Of a DNA stretch of 64,000 nt, positions 23,126-32,280 are shown piece by piece. Position 1 is the stretch's first letter. The number at the start of each line of letters is the position of its first letter. The DNA lies in the NCBI GenBank assembly GCA_021372005.1, contig JAJFVC010000051.1:1-64000 (forward strand), read 5' to 3'. A program made the translations under genes and the position numbers. Source of the stretch: Planctomycetaceae bacterium. GTDB lineage: Bacteria; Planctomycetota; Planctomycetia; Pirellulales; Thermoguttaceae. The notes under the pieces were generated by a model that ran no database searches, had not been told where the DNA came from, and saw nothing but the letters and a program-made list of their open reading frames with translations.

Positions 23126-24224
23126 CGCCTGGCTTCAGATAAGCGTAAAGCATCACGCGGCCCCATCGTGGTGAATATTGGGGATGGTTCGGCGTGAAAT
23201 CTTCGGTGTACGTGTGCCAGACGTTCGGCTCGCCCTTCAGATTCATCTGACAGCGGTAGACCTCGCGGGGCTGCTTGGTCGCGGTGCCGCCGTAAGGACC
23301 AGGTTGCTCATCGTAACATTTGACGAAAATTTTGGCCGCCGGCCCGTTCGATCGCCACCGACCTTGAAACCGATACGTTGCGCCCGGACGGATCGGAAAC
23401 CGACGACTATAATACATCACGCCTTCGTTTTCAGCGACCTTCCTGTCGAGCGTGAACCGCATGACTTTGTTGGCTGAATTGCCGCGTTCGTCATCCCAGC
23501 GGACCAATCCGCCCAGCGGTTCGCGTTGTTGCCCGGCGACCTCCTCCCAACCAGCGGGTACGCCGCGATCGCCGCGCTGAAAATCGCCGATCACCAGACT
23601 TGGCCCGGTGCGACGTTTTTTCTCGGCCGTTGCTCGAGTTTTCGACGGGTCGGCCGATGGACGTTGATTTAAGGCGTCGAGCATCGCCGCGACGTATTGA
23701 TGCGGAATTTCGCTGACCGTTCGGGTGCGAACTTTTGTCTGATAAACGACCTTCGGCGCCGAGGGGGTCGAAAAGTCCACACACCAGATGGTCAGGTCAT
23801 AAACGTCCGATGCGGCGCCCGGTGCACGTTCGACCTGCCCCCAAATGCCGATCTGGGCGTCGAAATCGGTGCGAACGATTCGCTCGACCGTCGCCAAATC
23901 CGTCGCCGGCGAGACCGTGATCTGATGGGATCGGCAATAATCGCGCACATCCTCGATCGACTCCGGTACGACGAATTCGCCTTGGCGAGCCAGTTTCGTC
24001 CAGATCATCTCGCCGACCGTTTGGCCGTAGCGGCCCTGATCGAACGTCGACACGAAATCGAACGGAATGGCCACCTTCTTCTTGTTCTTTGCGTCCGAGG
24101 CGATGACGATCGCCGCACCGAGCCAAACGGCCGCCGCCCAAGAAAAAATGGGAAAAAAGAAGAACCAAGCAGTCCATCCCACGAAAAAACTTTGGCGGAC
24201 GATTGCGATTTCCTTTTTTCCCAT
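23076..24224 (-). CDS. Membrane-anchored protein of unknown function
   Basis: 382 residues with an N-terminal membrane segment (FFVGWTAWFFFFPIFSWAAAVWLGAAIVIA). Next comes a domain reminiscent of lipoprotein-like penicillin-binding activators or curli-type factors (FDQGRYGQTVGEMIWTKL, IGIWGQVER), then a linker, then a carbohydrate-binding-like beta domain (about 205-375: LVIGDFQRGDRGVPAGWEEV, YYSRRFPIRPGATYRFQGRWRS, VMLYAYLKPGDVEFDDVVV). I do not recognise a named family. GGAAGAG precedes the ATG. It lies 70 bp downstream of the DUF4175-like gene on the same strand, so it is probably in that operon. Confidence 0.65.
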   Translation of the reverse strand: MGKKEIAIVRQSFFVGWTAWFFFFPIFSWAAAVWLGAAIVIASDAKNKKKVAIPFDFVSTFDQGRYGQTVGEMIWTKLARQGEFVVPESIEDVRDYCRSHQITVSPATDLATVERIVRTDFDAQIGIWGQVERAPGAASDVYDLTIWCVDFSTPSAPKVVYQTKVRTRTVSEIPHQYVAAMLDALNQRPSADPSKTRATAEKKRRTGPSLVIGDFQRGDRGVPAGWEEVAGQQREPLGGLVRWDDERGNSANKVMRFTLDRKVAENEGVMYYSRRFPIRPGATYRFQGRWRSNGPAAKIFVKCYDEQPGPYGGTATKQPREVYRCQMNLKGEPNVWHTYTEDFTPNHPQYSPRWGRVMLYAYLKPGDVEFDDVVVQQIQSTP

Positions 24225-24294
24225 TTTCTCTTCCGCCTTTTCACGCGGCTTGTTCGCCGCCCTACGACGTGGCTATTTCCGAACGGCGTTCTCG

Positions 24295-27200
24295 TTACGG
24301 CTTTTCGTTCTTCCCACCGGAAAGCCTTTCAAAGTATCGGCGGTTCAACTCTTCCCAACCGGCGGGCGAAGGGTCTCGCATGCCGCCGAGGATTTTCTTG
24401 CGGACGTCGGACGGCAAACTCTCGCTGGTGTCCTGACGAACCTCGAATTCGCCGTTCAGATAGTGTTTGACGCTCTTGAGGCCGTCGAGCAACACGGACC
24501 GCTGCCGCATCGCATTGCGATAGCGACCGGCCTTCAAGTCGCGCTCGACCTGCGCCATCGCCTCGATGGTTTTCTTGAGATCCGTAGGGTGAAAATTTTG
24601 GACCTGCATTCGGAGATCGACGGCCTCGGCCTTGTTGCGCAATTGGGCCTGACGTCCGGCCAGCCGTTGGGCGTCGCGCGGATCGGGTCCTCGAGGCTGC
24701 GGACCTTCGAGCCCCTCGCCCCCCTGCCCGCTTCGTTTGCCGCCGCCGGTCGCGCCGCCGGTCGACTGTTGGCTGCGGTCCTTGATGTCGCCCTGCACGA
24801 ACGGATCGGGCGCCACTCGGCTGGGCGTGCGGCGTCCGCCTTTGCCGACGGCTTCGTCGCCGACGAACTCGCCGCTCGACTGGCCTTGACGCCCCTCGCC
24901 GGATCGGCCGCCGATTTCGCTCGTGTTGGGCAGCCGATTGCCCGTGACGCCCTTGGCCGACATGTTCGAGATCGGGCCGTCCAGTGCGTCCCACCCGGCA
25001 CCCTTGTCAAGCGAGTCGGCTGCGCTGCTCGAAACGTCTTCCATCTCGTCGAATAGGTCTTCTTCTTGCTCCATCAAGTCGCCGACCATGTCTTCCAATT
25101 CGCCGGGCAGTTCGGCCATCGGGGCCTCTTTGTCCTTATCGGTCAGCGATTCCTCTTGGCTCCACCGTTCGCGGTCGGGCGTGTCGGGCAGCCATTTTTC
25201 AAAATTGGTCTTCAACTCCTCCGCCATTTCGTAGCCCAGTTGCTCCAACGGAACGGCGATGTCGGCCGATTTCTTCACCAACGCGTCTTCGGCCATCTTC
25301 AATTGCGTTTGAATCGCGATCAACTCTTTGGCCGTCGACGGGTTGGCGAAGTCCTGCTCCGGCAATTTGCTGAAATCAGAGTGCAACTGGTTTAGAAACT
25401 TCGCCAAATCGTCCTCCGTTGCGGCCAGGCTTTGCAGCAGCGCCTGCTGCTCTTTCGTAAAATCTTCGACCGGCGTCTTGGCCAGGTCCTCGCTCGCCTC
25501 GATCACTTTTTTTTGCTGCGATAAAAACTTCTCCAGCTTGTCGCGCAACTGGGCCAGCTTTTGTTTGGCGTCGTTGGGCAAATCGCCGCCGGGCCGGTTT
25601 TTTAGCTCTGACGACGCTTCGGCCTGCGCGTGGCGCGCCGCGCCGAGCAATCGGCGCAACGTCGCAAGGATGCGGTTCTGGTCGTCGATCAACGCTTCAA
25701 ACGTCGTGGTCCGGTCGTTCGGCGATTGCGGCTGCACGAGCGCGTCGCACCGTGCGACGGCCGACAGCATCGCATTGGTCGAAAGCTCCGCGAGAACGCG
25801 ACGAATCACCGGTAATTCGTCGCCTTGCGCGTCGGCGAGCGACCGAGCCAACGCGACGGCGGATTTTTGAATCTCAATCTGACGAGATCGAAGGGAGGCG
25901 TCGACGGAAGGCGGACTCGTCCGTTCCTGTTTCCACCGGCCGGCGTCGACACGGGCCGCGACCTGCTTTTCGAGCATTTTTTGCAGCGCGGCGCGGACGC
26001 TTTCCATCTGCTCGACGACGGCCGTCGATGCGGCCTCTGCCGTGACGACCTTGATGGCGCACCAGCCGCTGGCGGTTTCTTGCGGGCGCAGGTCGAGCCC
26101 CCCATCGTGGATCGACCGGCGATCGCGTGCGACGGCTCGGACCAACAGCGTTTGGCCCGGTTGAACCATCTGGGGCGTCAGCCGGATCTCGCAACGCCGT
26201 ACGACGGACGTGGTCGATGCGTCGCCGAAACGGTTCCATCGACGAACGATCGTGACCGGATGCGCGGCGTCGTCCGCCGGAGAATCGGCCAGCTTGGTTT
26301 CCACGCGCAGCTCGCCGAGCCCGTGGTCGTCGCCGGCGCGGACCGCCACGCGCACGGTGGCCGATGGGGCCACGGTCGTAGGCTGGGCCGGTTCGAGCAT
26401 CTCTGCGGTTGGCGGTCGGTCCGATTGCACCGTGATGCGGTTCAATCGCGGAGCGGGGTCGCTGCGACCGCCGTCGTCCACCAGATGAACCGCATAGGAG
26501 CCGTTTTTCAACATCGGCAACGACGCCGAAAGCCAGCGGCCGTCGTCCGAAACGCGGCCGGTTTGTCGTTGTCCGTCGACCTCCAAAAATCCCCGGGCGA
26601 TCGGCGATGAGCATTGCAATCGCAGCGCGGCCACGGTGAATTGCGGGGCGTCGAGGTCCAGGCTTGACGAGTTGGCCGGTTCGTCTTTTCGCCCAAGATA
26701 CGCCGGGAAATGAAAAACGATTTCCGAGCCGGCGACCCTCGGCTTTTCTCGCACGCGGATCGTAAACACGGCGGTTTGCGAATCGCCCACTTCGAGTCGA
26801 TACCGAAACGGTTTCAGGACCGAGGCGACCGCCGCCTGATAGCGACGATGGTTTTGGTCCGCGGTCATCGGCACCGCCGTTTCCGACTCACCTTGGGGCT
26901 GGACGAACAACGTGCCGCGATGGGCCCGATGGTCGGGATTCTCGATTTCGGCCACGATCGCCACATTGGCGCCGAGCAGCACATCGGCGTCGCCGGGCTC
27001 GACGTGGAGGATCCGAACCGCGCCGACCGAAGGCGTGAATTGCCAGGGCGTCAGCACGCGCGTGACTGCGGCGCTCCACGCCGGGAGCCACCGTTGACCG
27101 GTCGCGGCCGCCGCAAGCAAAACGCCGAGAATTAGCAGTGACTCGATCAGATCGCGCGGCATTTGCATGCATTCGCGAAGCCGCCGCCAGCGCGAATAGT

Positions 27201-27627
27201 GGTAGGCGGCCCGGTCGAACGCAAACGGCCCGACCTGGGCGGCCGACTGTTGGACCGCCGCCTCGCAAAATTCGTGAGAGTCGCGCCGCCGGTCGTCGGA
27301 CAGTTGGACGACGTTGATCAGCCGGCTGCCGAGTTCGGGAAACTCAATCTCCAAACGCCGGGCGACCGCTTCGAGGCTGCGCTGACCGCGCACCAAGCGG
27401 CGGATGACGCCGGCGAAAATCAAGCCGCTCAAGGCGAGCCAAACGGCAAACATCACGACGAGCGTGGGTTGCGAAAACCGCCACACCGAGTCGGCGGCCA
27501 TACAGGTCATCAACGCGGCCAGCGAAACGGAAATCGCCAGCGACGCGGCGCTCAGCAGCGAAAACAGCCACCATTTTTGCCGCGTGGCGTCGAGTCGTTC
27601 GATCAATGGGGCGGCCGCCGGCGACAT
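24295..27627 (-). CDS. Large DUF4175-like membrane protein with coiled coil
   Basis: 1110 residues. Three hydrophobic helices lie near the start (about 22-45, 55-78 and 165-185: WWLFSLLSAASLAISVSLAAL, VVMFAVWLALSGLIFAGVI, LIESLLILGVLLAAAATG). A beta-rich extracytoplasmic part follows, then a Gln/Leu/Lys-rich coiled coil (about 640-850), an acidic patch (EEDLFDEMEDV) and a Gly/Ser/Arg-rich low-complexity stretch. Such proteins stand next to DUF4159, DUF58 and vWA genes in planctomycetes; the function is unknown. The ATG lies 8 bp past the upstream stop and its GAGGA overlaps that TGA, showing translational coupling. A longer frame to 28467 is only the shadow of the upstream gene. Confidence 0.75.
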   Translation of the reverse strand: MSPAAAPLIERLDATRQKWWLFSLLSAASLAISVSLAALMTCMAADSVWRFSQPTLVVMFAVWLALSGLIFAGVIRRLVRGQRSLEAVARRLEIEFPELGSRLINVVQLSDDRRRDSHEFCEAAVQQSAAQVGPFAFDRAAYHYSRWRRLRECMQMPRDLIESLLILGVLLAAAATGQRWLPAWSAAVTRVLTPWQFTPSVGAVRILHVEPGDADVLLGANVAIVAEIENPDHRAHRGTLFVQPQGESETAVPMTADQNHRRYQAAVASVLKPFRYRLEVGDSQTAVFTIRVREKPRVAGSEIVFHFPAYLGRKDEPANSSSLDLDAPQFTVAALRLQCSSPIARGFLEVDGQRQTGRVSDDGRWLSASLPMLKNGSYAVHLVDDGGRSDPAPRLNRITVQSDRPPTAEMLEPAQPTTVAPSATVRVAVRAGDDHGLGELRVETKLADSPADDAAHPVTIVRRWNRFGDASTTSVVRRCEIRLTPQMVQPGQTLLVRAVARDRRSIHDGGLDLRPQETASGWCAIKVVTAEAASTAVVEQMESVRAALQKMLEKQVAARVDAGRWKQERTSPPSVDASLRSRQIEIQKSAVALARSLADAQGDELPVIRRVLAELSTNAMLSAVARCDALVQPQSPNDRTTTFEALIDDQNRILATLRRLLGAARHAQAEASSELKNRPGGDLPNDAKQKLAQLRDKLEKFLSQQKKVIEASEDLAKTPVEDFTKEQQALLQSLAATEDDLAKFLNQLHSDFSKLPEQDFANPSTAKELIAIQTQLKMAEDALVKKSADIAVPLEQLGYEMAEELKTNFEKWLPDTPDRERWSQEESLTDKDKEAPMAELPGELEDMVGDLMEQEEDLFDEMEDVSSSAADSLDKGAGWDALDGPISNMSAKGVTGNRLPNTSEIGGRSGEGRQGQSSGEFVGDEAVGKGGRRTPSRVAPDPFVQGDIKDRSQQSTGGATGGGKRSGQGGEGLEGPQPRGPDPRDAQRLAGRQAQLRNKAEAVDLRMQVQNFHPTDLKKTIEAMAQVERDLKAGRYRNAMRQRSVLLDGLKSVKHYLNGEFEVRQDTSESLPSDVRKKILGGMRDPSPAGWEELNRRYFERLSGGKNEKP

Positions 27628-27635
27628 GGCATTCC

Positions 27636-29198
27636 TCAGTGCGTTACGGCCGAGACGAGCACGTTCGCGCCGATCTGCAAGGCCGATTGATCTTTCAGGC
27701 CGTAGCTGTAAGCGTGCGGAAACTGCTCCCAGCCGTTGCCCAAATCGAACCGGCTGTAGACGACCGCTAGCCGGCCGTCGAGCATGACGCCCTCCAGTTG
27801 CGGCTCGCTCAGATCGCCGAAATCTGCCCGCACGCGCGGGGTGTACTCCACCTGCTTGATGTCGTAATGGCAATGATACACCGGATGATCGAGCGGCAGT
27901 CGTTCGAGCCGATAGTCGGGCAGCGCCTTGGCCAACTCGCGGCGCAGCGCGGCGTCGAAAGCCAGCCGTCCGCAACAGGCGTCGGCCAGCAGCAGCCCGC
28001 CCGCTTTCAGATAACGTCCCATCGCGGCCGATTCCTCGGCGGTCCAGGCGAAGTCGCGGTGTCCGGTGATGTACCACAGCGGATATTCCGCCGCCTTGGG
28101 GTCGGTCGGTCGGACGTTTTCGCGTTTGAACTTCACTTCCATCGTCGAGTGGTCGCGGACGAATTTCAGCAGATTGTGGACGGCCGACGGATCGGGATCC
28201 CAATCGCCGTCGTGCACCAGTTGGGCGAATACCAGATCGTCGCGCGTCGGGGCGGAGGCTTCGTAATACACCTTGGAGGTGCTCAAAAAACGTCCCAACT
28301 GAAACGTACCCAACAAGTAGGTGATCAGATTGGCCCCGATCTGCCGGGCCTGGTCGATCACCACGCGCGTGCCTCGCGGATGCTCGTGACCGTCCCAACC
28401 GCAGGTCAGATCGCGCGGCGAAAACACGACGCCCGTCCGGCAACCGAAATCGATTCCCTCCAGACACGGCGGCTCGGTGAACGTCGAGCCGTCGCCGCGC
28501 TTGTAAGTCAGATTGCCGAGCTTGAAGTAGGACGAGTAGATCGGTTCCTCAGGCAGAATTTGATGAAGCGGTCGGTTCGGGAAAATCCGTTCGATCTCGC
28601 GGCGAAACGACTCGGCGAAATCGTTCCAGCCGCAACAGGCGTCGGCCAAAATCGTGCCGCCGTCCATCACGTATCGAGCGAGCCGTTCGCGGACCTCATC
28701 GTCCAACTCGAAACGGTTGTGGCCGGCCAGCAACAGCGCCGGCAGCTCGCGGGGATCGAACGAAAAATGACCGAAGTCGACGTCGACCGCTCGGTAGTTG
28801 ATCTGCAAGGTCTCGTTGAGCCAGCCGAGCAGTGTGACGACGTCGGCCGGATCGGTCATCCAGTCGCGATACGGGATCCGCTTGCCGTCGCGGGTGGTCC
28901 AGCGAGTCGCGCCCAAGGCGACTTTGCCGACCAACGCCGGTGGGGTGGGCGGGCGCTTCTTTTCGCTCCGTCGCAGCGGAGTGACCGGCAGCGGAAGCGG
29001 CGGACCCGATTCGCCGCCGGTCTGATGCTGTCGTTTGGCCGCAGGCGGCGGTCCGCAATCCACCGGGCCCGCATTGTCGTCCGCCAAGGCCGGCGACGTT
29101 CTGCCGAGACCGCCGGCTGCGGCGGCCAACAGACCTAGGCGGTCAAGAAAATCGCGTCGCGAAAACCCGACCGCTCGCAACATGTCGGTGGATTTCAT
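27636..29198 (-). CDS. Tat-exported protein with two DUF4159 domains
   Basis: 520 residues. The N-terminus has a twin-arginine signal (FSRRDFLDRLGLLAAAAGG), so a folded or cofactor-bearing protein is exported by Tat. Two similar DUF4159 domains follow: the first around residues 105-310 (LPALLLAGHNRFEL, GGTILADACCGWNDFAESF), the second around 325-515 (YPLWYITGHRDFAW, GGLLLADACCGRLAFDAAL). Each keeps a G-H motif and the striking LADACCG with adjacent cysteines. The family is linked to vWA/BatA clusters; its biochemical role is unknown. The ATG with AGAAAGG upstream was preferred to a GTG 9 codons earlier. Confidence 0.82.
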   Translation of the reverse strand: MKSTDMLRAVGFSRRDFLDRLGLLAAAAGGLGRTSPALADDNAGPVDCGPPPAAKRQHQTGGESGPPLPLPVTPLRRSEKKRPPTPPALVGKVALGATRWTTRDGKRIPYRDWMTDPADVVTLLGWLNETLQINYRAVDVDFGHFSFDPRELPALLLAGHNRFELDDEVRERLARYVMDGGTILADACCGWNDFAESFRREIERIFPNRPLHQILPEEPIYSSYFKLGNLTYKRGDGSTFTEPPCLEGIDFGCRTGVVFSPRDLTCGWDGHEHPRGTRVVIDQARQIGANLITYLLGTFQLGRFLSTSKVYYEASAPTRDDLVFAQLVHDGDWDPDPSAVHNLLKFVRDHSTMEVKFKRENVRPTDPKAAEYPLWYITGHRDFAWTAEESAAMGRYLKAGGLLLADACCGRLAFDAALRRELAKALPDYRLERLPLDHPVYHCHYDIKQVEYTPRVRADFGDLSEPQLEGVMLDGRLAVVYSRFDLGNGWEQFPHAYSYGLKDQSALQIGANVLVSAVTH

Positions 29199-29348
29199 GG
29201 TCGGTTCGCCTTTCTCTGGAGGCACGGCTTGCCTTTCATTTTATTGTGTCGGCGACCGGTCTGAGAGTCAAGCAAAACCCTTCATTAAGTGAGTGACTGC
29301 ACCAGTCTGCGGGCGGGGTCGGCGAACGGAATTGTCCGGCGGCCCCTT

Positions 29349-29376
29349 TTGCGGCGCGTTGGCGGCTAAATACAAT
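29349..29376 (+). promoter_or_regulatory. Candidate promoter for the vWA/DUF58 operon
   Basis: TTGCGG (29349-29354) and TACAAT (29371-29376) are spaced by 16 bp. The transcript would start close to a GC-rich hairpin (GGCGGG 29384-29389 with CCCGCC 29401-29406) in the leader of the following gene. Confidence 0.5.
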
Positions 29377-29443
29377 GAAATGAGGCGGGGCGGTTGCCGA
29401 CCCGCCCTGAATCGTCAAAAAGAAGCCCAAGGAACGGACGGCT

Positions 29444-30022
29444 TTGGCAACCCGTTTCGCAGCCTTTTCAAAAATCGCGACGATGCAAGGTTTTTGGCCG
29501 CTCGCATTGACCGTGCTGCTTTGGGCGGCCGATCCGCCGACGATCAACCCGTTTGGTCCGCCGGCCGCAACACGCGACGACGCCCTGCCCGGCCGGATTC
29601 AGCTTTCCGACGGAACGACGTTTCGCGGCCGGATCTACCTGACACGCGATCACGGCTTGAAGATCTACGATGAGTCGTCGCAACGGCAGCGTGAAGTGCC
29701 GCTGCGGTCCGTGCGTCAAATCGATTGCCGTGTGAAGCAAGAGCGTATGGAGCGGGAGTGGCGGTTCAAGGAGACCGCCAGCGACCAAAAACTCTACACC
29801 GGCCGAAGTTATCCGCAGCGCGAGTACGTCCATACGATCACGTTGACCGACGGTCGAACTCTCACCGGTCCGATGTCGGCCGTCGTGTACTTGGACCCGA
29901 ACGCCGGCCCAAAAAATACAAAAACCTTTTTGCTCCACCAACGAGACAAAGGAGCCGTCGGAAAGGACCTTTCTTCGCTGGTCTATGTGAAAACCATTAA
30001 AATCGAAGCCCCAAATCCCTAA
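29444..30022 (+). CDS. Exported protein of unknown function heading the vWA operon
   Basis: 192 residues if translated from the TTG, which has AAGGA about 10 nt upstream; an ATG 13 codons later (29483) is the alternative. Either start gives a signal-like segment (MQGFWPLALTVLLWAADPP). The mature part has two similar beta stretches, RIQLSDGTTFRGRIYLTRD and TITLTDGRTLTGPMSAVVY, that look like a duplicated small barrel, and a charged middle. It is found just ahead of vWA/DUF58 genes (14 bp to the next start), so a role in that system is likely. No named family was recognised. Confidence 0.65.
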   Translation: MATRFAAFSKIATMQGFWPLALTVLLWAADPPTINPFGPPAATRDDALPGRIQLSDGTTFRGRIYLTRDHGLKIYDESSQRQREVPLRSVRQIDCRVKQERMEREWRFKETASDQKLYTGRSYPQREYVHTITLTDGRTLTGPMSAVVYLDPNAGPKNTKTFLLHQRDKGAVGKDLSSLVYVKTIKIEAPNP

Positions 30023-30036
30023 ATCCCGGTCCGACG

Positions 30037-32280
30037 ATGCAACTCAGCCTTGCCCAGAACTACGGCGTCGGAACCATGCTGGCGGTCGCGTTGGCGGCGG
30101 TCGTGCTGACGGCGTTGTTCTATCGTCGTGCGTTCGGGTCGTTGGGCGTGCGACGTTGGGGCCTGTTGTTGGCGTTGCGCGTCGTGGCGATTTTGCTGAT
30201 CGTGGGGTTGCTGTTCCAGCCGGTGTTGAGCTATCAAACGGAAAGCGGCCGGAAGCCCGCGGTGGTTTTCCTGTTGGACGCCTCCGCATCGATGAGTTTG
30301 TCGGACGACGCCTCGGGCCGTTCGCGTTTCGATCGGGCTCGGGAAAAAATGGAGCGGTGGCAAGAAAAGCTCCAAAACGATTTCCGGTTGTTGCCGATTG
30401 CGTTTGCCGAACAGCCGCAACGGCTTGACGGGCCCGAGTCGCTGCGAGAGTTGGCGCCGACGGGCAAAGCCACCTCGTTGGTCGAGGCGCTGCGGTTTGC
30501 GGCCGCTCAGTTGCCGCCCGCCGAAGTGGCCGCCGTGTTGCTTTTGTCCGACGGGATCCACAACGCGGCGGGTCATCCGTCGCAGACGGCGCGACAGTTG
30601 GGCGTCGTGGTCCATAGCGTCGGCGTCGGCGCCAGCGTGCGCAACAGCCTGGCCTATCGCGACATTCAAGTCGTTGGGCTCGATTGTCCCGATCGCATGA
30701 TGCTGGGCAACATGGCGCGGGTGACGGCCTCGATCGACGCGGTGGGCTTGGGTGGACGGACGGCGAAGGTCGTCTTGGAGCAGGACGGTCGTCCGGTGGC
30801 GAGTCAAGAGTTGACCCTCGACGACGCCGAGGGTTCGCAGACGGTGGCATTGGAGTTTCGGCCGACCGAAAAAGGCCGCCACACGTACACCGTTCGCGTC
30901 GAGCCGGCGGCCGAGGAAAAGATCATCGAGAACAACCGCCGGTCGGCCGTTGCGACGGTCGTCGAAAAAGGCATCCGCGTGCTGTACCTCGAAGGCACGC
31001 TCCGCACGGAATACGGCGCGCTGGTCGATCGGTTTCTGGCCAAGGACCCCGACGTCGAGTTCTGCGCGTTGGTGCAGACCAAGCCGAACGTGTTTTTGCG
31101 GCGGACCAACATGACCGGCCTGCAGTTGGATGCGATTCCGAGCGATCCGTCGACGATCGACCGGTTTGATGTTTTTCTGATCGGCGACCTCGACAGCTCC
31201 TATTTTCGGCCGCGGCAGCAGGAGATGTTCGTCGAGCGGGTTCGTCGGGGGGCGGGCCTGCTGATGTTGGGCGGCTATCACAGCCTTGGGCCGGGCGGAT
31301 ACGACGGCACGCCGCTGGGCGACGCGCTGCCGCTTCAGCTGGGCGGTCGGCGGATCGGGCAAGTGACCGAGCCGTTCCTGCCGGTGTTGACGCCCGAGGG
31401 AGTGCGACACCCGATTTTCGCCAACATCGCCGGGTTTTTTCCGACGCGGCAGGGTTCGCCGACCCGTCCGGGCCTGCCGACGTTGGACGGTTGCACGCGG
31501 GTGCAAGGGGCCCGCCCCAGCGCCACCGTGTTGGCCGCCTGCCCGGCCTCCTTAGGAGCGATGCCGGTGCTGGCCGTGCAACCGCTCGAACGAGGTCGAA
31601 CCGCGGTGTTCGCCGGCGACACGACGCGACGATGGCAGCAAGGTCCGCAGGCGCGTGATCGGGAGTCGCCGTTCACGCGATTTTGGGGGCAGACCGTCCG
31701 CTGGTTGGCCGGCCGCGAGGAAAGCGTCGAGGCGACCGCCGGCGTGACCGTCTCGACCGATAAAGCGTATTACGAACCGGGCGAGTCGATCCGCATTTCG
31801 GCCGTCGTGCGCGATCGGCAAGGACGTGGAACCACCGACGCTTCGGTCGTGGCGACGATCCGACGTCCCGACGGCAAAACGCGACAGACGACGCTTTCGC
31901 CGGTGGCCGGACCGGGAGGGCATTACGCCAGCGTGTTCGAGCCCAAAACGTCCGGCACGCACGCCATGACGGTCGAGGCCCGGCAGCAGAACGCGCTGTT
32001 GGCCTCCGATACGATGTCGGTCGAAGTGGGGCGAACGAACCTGGAGTTCGAGCGGCTCGACCTGGACGAGAAAACGCTCGAACGCATCGCCGAAGCGACC
32101 GGCGGCCGCTATGTCCCGCTGGCGACGGCCGACCACCTGATCGACCAGCTCGATCATCGGCAGGAAAAGAGAATCGTTCGGATCGAACGGCGGTTGTACT
32201 GGCCGCCGGGTTTTTGGGCCGCGTTCGTCGGCGTGTTGACCGTCGAATGGGTTTTACGCAGAAAGTATCGACTGCGATAG
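30037..32280 (+). CDS. Membrane protein with vWA and glutamine-amidotransferase-like domains
   Basis: 747 residues. Two N-terminal helices (about 12-28 and 42-62) precede a von Willebrand A domain with an altered MIDAS: VVFLLDASASMSLSDD, then the usual Thr region ATSLVEALRF and LLLSDGIHNA. A second part (about 310-530) resembles class I glutamine-amidotransferase-like domains seen in these proteins: IRVLYLEGTLRTEYGAL and GAGLLMLGGYHSLGPGG. A beta domain and a C-terminal membrane helix (WPPGFWAAFVGVLTVEWVL) follow. It probably senses or assembles a surface complex with the DUF58 and BatA-like proteins encoded next; the substrate is unknown. The next gene starts directly after its stop. Confidence 0.82.
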   Translation: MQLSLAQNYGVGTMLAVALAAVVLTALFYRRAFGSLGVRRWGLLLALRVVAILLIVGLLFQPVLSYQTESGRKPAVVFLLDASASMSLSDDASGRSRFDRAREKMERWQEKLQNDFRLLPIAFAEQPQRLDGPESLRELAPTGKATSLVEALRFAAAQLPPAEVAAVLLLSDGIHNAAGHPSQTARQLGVVVHSVGVGASVRNSLAYRDIQVVGLDCPDRMMLGNMARVTASIDAVGLGGRTAKVVLEQDGRPVASQELTLDDAEGSQTVALEFRPTEKGRHTYTVRVEPAAEEKIIENNRRSAVATVVEKGIRVLYLEGTLRTEYGALVDRFLAKDPDVEFCALVQTKPNVFLRRTNMTGLQLDAIPSDPSTIDRFDVFLIGDLDSSYFRPRQQEMFVERVRRGAGLLMLGGYHSLGPGGYDGTPLGDALPLQLGGRRIGQVTEPFLPVLTPEGVRHPIFANIAGFFPTRQGSPTRPGLPTLDGCTRVQGARPSATVLAACPASLGAMPVLAVQPLERGRTAVFAGDTTRRWQQGPQARDRESPFTRFWGQTVRWLAGREESVEATAGVTVSTDKAYYEPGESIRISAVVRDRQGRGTTDASVVATIRRPDGKTRQTTLSPVAGPGGHYASVFEPKTSGTHAMTVEARQQNALLASDTMSVEVGRTNLEFERLDLDEKTLERIAEATGGRYVPLATADHLIDQLDHRQEKRIVRIERRLYWPPGFWAAFVGVLTVEWVLRRKYRLR

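Noticed and set aside
27628-28467. 280-codon upstream extension of the DUF4175-like gene
   Set aside because: It overlaps the Tat-exported DUF4159 gene in another frame and has no domain; the coupled ATG at 27627 with its own GAGGA is the real start.
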